A stretch of 50,145 nucleotides of DNA, from NCBI GenBank assembly GCA_027579435.1, contig JANBPK010000972.1, positions 1 to 50,145 of the forward strand, written 5' to 3'. This DNA comes from Candolleomyces eurysporus (lineage: Eukaryota; Basidiomycota; Agaricomycetes; Agaricales; Psathyrellaceae). This document shows, piece after piece, positions 45,383 through 50,145 of this stretch (the stretch's first letter is position 1; each line of letters starts with the position of its first letter). The translations under genes and the position numbers were made by a program. The notes under the pieces were generated by a model. That model had not been told where the DNA came from, did no database searches, and saw nothing but the letters and a program-made list of their open reading frames with translations.

Positions 45383-47306
45383 ATGAACGCAATCGCCAGC
45401 CCGAACACGATGCACCTCCTCTCATTCCCTGAAGAGCTACTGGAACGTATCCTCGAAGAGGTCGTTCTTTACCCTCAACCCTCTTCCACCGCCTCCCAGC
45501 CCCATGCCACTTCAACATCGACATCCTCCTGGTACTCGCCGTCCCACAACCCTGAAGCACCCTCGAGGTCACTCGGGCCTTCGCCCATCTCGACACCCTC
45601 CTCCACGCCCAAGAGCAGTCCCAGCACGACGCGGCGTGCATCCCCGCACTCAAGCCCAGTCAGGAGCCGACCCGCGAGTCCGGTGTGGGACATGGATCCA
45701 ACCATGCCACCGGTGCCCATCCTCCGCCTCCTCATCCTCACATGCCGCATCCACTTCCTCCAGNGCATCGCANGCCNCCCCTCTGAACGATTCCACCCAA
45801 GATGTCCGAGTAGAGGATCCTCGAGCGCCTCCTCGTCCTCGTCGGCCCTCGAAAAGGCACTCGCACCTCTCCTGACGTGCCGCCTGATCTCACGTATTGC
45901 GCTCCCTCTCTACTACCGCGTCGTCATCCTGAGGAGTCGGGAACAGGCAAAGCTATTCTTGGAGAGAGGCCTGGGTTTCGGTCCATACGAAGACAATAGC
46001 AACGATAGTAGTGACGAAGAAGAACGACGTACGAAGCGAGAGCGAGCACGATGGATCCAGAGGCTCGTGGTATGCGGGGTATGGCAAGAGGTGGGGGAGG
46101 TATTGCGGATCCTGGCTGGGCTTGCGGAGGCGGCGCAGCTACGTCGGCCGCTCACCATCAATGGAGGTGCTCTCGGGAGAGGGAAGGGAAAGGCTAGAGC
46201 GGACGAGGAGCTTGGAGCGGCGAGTGGGTGTCAGACGAGCTTGGAATTGGATACCATCGCCTTGAAAGTGTTGGAGATTACGATTGACGGAGCTCCGCCG
46301 CCTACCTATGGTAACGCCCAGGTCTATCTAGGAGGAGGTGTTGGGGCTTTTGGAGACAGGGATGGGTCGCAGTGGGCTACAAGGCAGGACCCAGACGACG
46401 ACGCGGAGGTGTTCGTGAACGCTTTGAGAGTGTTCGCTGCGAGCTGGGATCCAATATCTGACGACGACAAGACTCGGGCATCGGCAGAAGTGGAAGTGGA
46501 AGAGGAGATCGCGGGGAGGAGAACAAGAAGGCAGAACAATAGCCCACTCAAGCATCTCGTCCTACGAAAACCGCAGAACGTCTACCCCACCCAGCCGAGG
46601 GTGAAGAACCTGATTGGAGCTGTGGCGGAAGTGGTAGGGGCGTCGGAAAAATTGGAGGAAGTTTTTATTGCTTTTAGGATGAGTGACGATCCCTCCCCAG
46701 CACCACTGGGCCCAGCAGGAAATCAACAGTCTGCGAACCAACCAGCACCGGCGGGACCCATCGCCCGACTCACAGAAGCTCAAGACATTCGCGACGATGT
46801 TACCGTCTGTATGGAACAAGGCTGTATTGAGGGTCAGCAAGAACGAGGCGCTAGAGAAGATCGTCCTGTTGGGATCGAACGGGGTCGTCGTCACCCCTCC
46901 TCAAGCCCCTCCAGCTCCTCTGGCTTCTCACTTCCATCCACCTCATCACTCTCTGCATACCAACATCCCTCTCATCTCCAGCACGAGCACGCCTGGTTCA
47001 CCTTTAAACCGGCGACCCGCACGACCAAGGCTAGCTGTCGTCCTACCGTCGAACCCCGTAGAGAGGGTGTACACGAATAGCGCGCGAGGTGTGGATGGGT
47101 ATGCGCCTACGACTTTGCACGGCTCGACCGGGCCCTCACACCCACAAATGTCGGCTGGATCGATGGGCTATGGAGGTGGGACGGCGTTTTATACGCCTGC
47201 GCATACAGCGGGTTATGGGATGGGTACNGGGATTATTTATGAACCAGGCGAGGAAGTGCGAGAGGTTGTGGGGGCTGATTGGGGCTGGAGCTGGGGTTGC
47301 CTCTGA
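45383..47306 (+). CDS. F-box-type protein with long disordered insert
   Basis: It starts at ATG 45383 (MNAIASPNTMHLLSFPEELL). LLSFPEELLERILEEVVL is an F-box helix, followed by a Ser/Pro-rich disordered insert and then LTCRLISRIALPLYYRVVIL, the usual second half of the fungal F-box. Leucine-rich-like segments follow (WIQRLVVCGVWQEVGEVLRI, LKHLVLRKPQNVYP). Between about 46,690 and 46,800 the coding frame switches to SVWNKAVLRVSKNEALEKIV, probably by an intron I could not place exactly or by an indel. The gene then ends ADWGWSWGCL at TGA 47304. Three N bases at 45,763-45,777 fall in the insert. It would act as an SCF substrate adaptor by family analogy. Confidence 0.6.
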
Positions 47307-47802
47307 TGCCAGTGGTAACGGGAGGACTGGGCACTCGGAGCCGCATGTGAGGGACGCGACGATGTCGCGTGGACCACCACCACCAACATCACATGTGGGA
47401 GCAGGGGGATCGGGCCTGCAGACGCAGACTTCGTATTCTTGCTCGTCGTGGTTTGGTGTTCGGCTTTCGTCCAGTGACTAGTAGGCTTAGTTCGTCCTCG
47501 TCAGGTTCAAGCTCTTCGCCCCAATTGGTGTCCCGTTGTGTAAAAGCTCCAGTGCTGCATACGAAATTTATGATTTACATTTACAAGGGATAGAACTGCC
47601 TTATAGCTTGTCTCTTCGATCACAACGAACCCACCACCACCAATAGAGTTGACTTTTGCTGGCGTAAAGATTGGGTAAAGATTGCAGAAAGATTGAAGCA
47701 TACATGCGACTCTTCATAAGGTAAAAATACATCGAAAACGGTGCATCGCTTTGAATGACCATCGGCAGTAGTGGAAATAAGAAATGACACAAAGAACTGT
47801 AG
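47307..47802. other. Convergent intergenic region
   Basis: 3' flanks of the F-box-type gene and the third NACHT gene. Nothing recognisable. Confidence 0.4.
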
Positions 47803-50145
47803 CTAGTCTGAATCGCTAGATTCATCATCCGAGCCCGAACAAGTCGAATCTGTATCGAAATCGAAATGGTATCTCTCTTCAGGGCAACTTTCATTGAAAT
47901 AATGTTTCCACTTTCCAAGGTACTTGCTCATGATTGCAGCCGCCTCAGGTCTGCGTTTCTGGAAACGAGTGTTAATTCCTACCAAGAAGGCATTGGGAAG
48001 TTTACTCACTTTCAAATCATCGGCAGTGTTGCCAAGATCCTGTATCCAGTTGCAAGCATAGTCCCAGTCGTTATTGAAGGTAATGCCAAATCCCGAAGGT
48101 TTTGACAGTACCATGTCAATTTTTTGCCACCCACCCTTATGGGTGAAATCAACGATTTCATCATCAATACCGACGGCATTTACCACGTAGTCTAGCTCTG
48201 TGATAGCTGTTTTCAGACGTTGCTCGGAGACTGACATGTCTTCCCATTCATCCGGTACTAGACACAGGTCATGAATTGAGTTCATGGTTGAAGATTGAAT
48301 GTAATCACTCACGAGAGTGGAGTTCTGGAGATTCGATGATGTGCTGCATACAGCACTTTGCGAGGTGCGTGTAAACGCGGGAACATGATACAAACAGATC
48401 CTTTGCGCGACTTTCTTCGTCCATGAAGTCGGAGAAAGATTTGTGGTACATGGTTAGCTCCATGGTGCCCAGACTATCCTTCTTGAGATACACAAGAGAA
48501 CGGAGGTCCAAGGCAAGGATTTCTAAGGCATCGATCTCTAAATTCAACAGCACATGGATATGATCGGGATGATATAGGGGAAGTTGTTCGCTAGCTCTCA
48601 TATCGAATGCCTTGAGAAGGAAAAGAAAGTCACGTCCACTGTGGGTATCGACAGCTTCGTACGCTTCCTTTGCATTCAGCAAGATACTGGTGTAAAGTAT
48701 ATCAAGGGCTTCGAATGGTTTTGTCACTTGTCCTTGATCTGCTGTCCAGTTGAGGACCGTCTTCAACCTGTGCGCAGGCGACCCTCGACGTTCCGACACG
48801 TACTTGAACACGGTCGCAACATACACAAACTGTCCGGACCCAGCCTGCACAAGCGTCTCGATGTTGCCTTCCGTGAACCAATTAGGTTGACCGATTCTGA
48901 GGCCGATATCCTGGAATCTTCTCCGTAGGTATCGACGCATATCCTCTGTCGCGTCGTATTGATCGCTGAGTTGTATTTGGTAGGCCAGTCCGTGTAGAGA
49001 GCCAGTGGGACCCAAAGCGGTACGAATAGGCAATTCAGGTCGGCTGGCGATGAAAACGCGGAAGGGGAGGTCGCTGTTGAGTAGGGAGTTCCTGATAGCG
49101 GCTAAGAGCTCCGCCTGTCGATCTTCCGCGTTGTATTTCATCTTGACACGCCCGAGGTCCGTAGTGGTACTCGGCTCGCCTTGGCACTCGTCGAGGCCAT
49201 CGATCAGGATAGCGTATGGGAAGGTTGAAGTGTCGCAGTCATTGCTTCCTTGAAGATTCTCGAAGGGACGAACAACGAGCACATCCATCTGCGTTATGAG
49301 CGACCGAGAGAAGATGAGGGGGTCGTGCTCCACTTCGGCAGCGACGAAGCGCTGTAAGGTGGGGTGATGCAACCCTAACTGATAGGCGATGGTTGGGACA
49401 ATGGTCGACGCCGTGTTCCGTTTGGCGTCTGCAACAGAAATGAAGTACGCTGCACCTAGAATATTGCCCTTTGCGCAACGTTCAGCAATAGATTGCTGCA
49501 GCGCTGATTTTCCCGAACCAGCAGCGCCAGTCATGCACAACAAGCGTTGAGGATGACCACGATCCTCGATAAATCCCATGATTTCGTCGGTGACCTCGAT
49601 GCGGGTGTCTTCATCACACTTCGGAGCATCAAATCGAGCGCTGGAGTTGTGGAGAGCATTGGGCGCAGTGTGCTTCTGTAAAGTCCTCCAGCCTAGGAGA
49701 AAGTGAGCGACAGTGGTACACATATGAGTATGTCGTCCTCCTGCGGAGCAGCGCTACTACTCACCATCAATCGATCCAGAAGTGACCACCGTATTATTCG
49801 TAACGTGTGTCGCATTTGGCGCGTCAAAATGATGCAAATCACGCATTTGAAAGTGGTGTGCATTTCGGAGGAATGATCTACTTGAACGCGCAACGTCCAC
49901 GGAGGAATCTGGTAGCAGTGACTCGTGGGCTTTGACGACGTGAACCGGCTGAGGCCAGGCCAAGCGCGCTGATTGGTGCTGCAGATTGCGCAANTGGTTG
50001 CGATGCTTTCCTCTCGGTCCCGTCCCATTGACGAATTTGGCGAAGGAATGGGAACTGCTAGACTGCCTTTTCTGGCGGGGGATACGCGAATAGCTATTCT
50101 GCCGACTCGGAGTCTGGAAATCGAAAAGCGACCCCTGCTCGCCTT
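47803..50145 (-). CDS. Third NACHT NTPase (fungal NLR-like), 5' end beyond the window
   Basis: The frame is open to the right edge, so the N-terminus is missing. The first visible exon ends LRNAHHFQMRDLHHFDAP...VVTSGSIDG. An intron at 49,693-49,764 (72 nt) leads to WRTLQKHTAPNALHNSSARF. Walker A is GAAGSGKSALQQ and Walker B is YAILIDGLDECQGE, with VFIASRPE following. SFSDFMDEESRAKDLF closes the helical region. Introns at 48,258-48,312 and 47,959-48,009 connect to a distinct C-terminus (WEDMSVSEQRLKTAITELDY, WKHYFNESCPEERYHFDF) ending in an acidic Ser/Asp tail at TAG 47803. This belongs to a different NACHT subgroup from the two genes at 26.5 and 34.6 kb and lacks their SHTRDR linker. No C-terminal repeat domain is present. 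Confidence 0.8.

Overview
The window reads as a draft assembly of a mushroom-forming fungus (Basidiomycota, probably Agaricomycetes). Genes are broken by short introns, mostly 45-80 nt, with GTRNGY donors, CTNAY-like branch sites and NAG acceptors. Gene content also fits: fungal NACHT (STAND/NLR-like) NTPases, F-box/leucine-rich proteins, Tnp2-type (CACTA/EnSpm-like) transposase, and high-copy gene families of unknown function that I recall only from mushroom genomes. These assignments come from reading motifs; no database search was run.

The window has two compartments. From 1 to about 25.3 kb it is a repeat-rich, relatively CpG-poor graveyard. It starts with small tandem and inverted repeats and a TGGTGCA/TGCACCA motif field (1.3-2.4 kb). 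Next come a nonsense-riddled lineage-specific gene (2,961-5,603, minus), a decayed Tnp2 transposase (6.4-10.2 kb, minus), small unknown genes, a WD40 gene with a C-terminal membrane segment (12,028-13,701, minus) and two more unknown genes on the minus strand. A divergent plus-strand pair follows: a disordered-N-terminus gene (16,471-19,269) and a second WD40/membrane gene (19,539-21,274). Right behind it sits a clean 1,867-bp non-autonomous CACTA-like element with roughly 0.6-kb terminal inverted repeats, CACTG/CAGTG ends and a TGA target duplication (21,341-23,207). A small two-exon gene and retrotransposon-like debris close this half.

From about 26.5 to 50.1 kb the DNA is CpG-richer and genes look mostly intact. 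They are two related NACHT genes flanking NOP4 (a four-RRM nucleolar ribosome-biogenesis factor), a hypothetical gene that may belong to a mushroom multicopy family, two F-box-type genes, two conserved or orphan hypothetical genes, and a third, different NACHT gene running off the right edge.

The most notable signal is that all nine premature stops I could place confidently in the left compartment are TGA, each where an arginine CGA codon fits. This points to CpG-specific C-to-T decay of methylated repeats. I found no clearly new molecular system. The best candidates for novelty are the cluster of recurrent mushroom gene families around the Tnp2 transposase, which may be one large multi-gene element, and the NACHT genes, one of which has a duplicated domain. 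Ambiguous bases (N) and homopolymer-linked frameshifts show that some breaks may be assembly errors.
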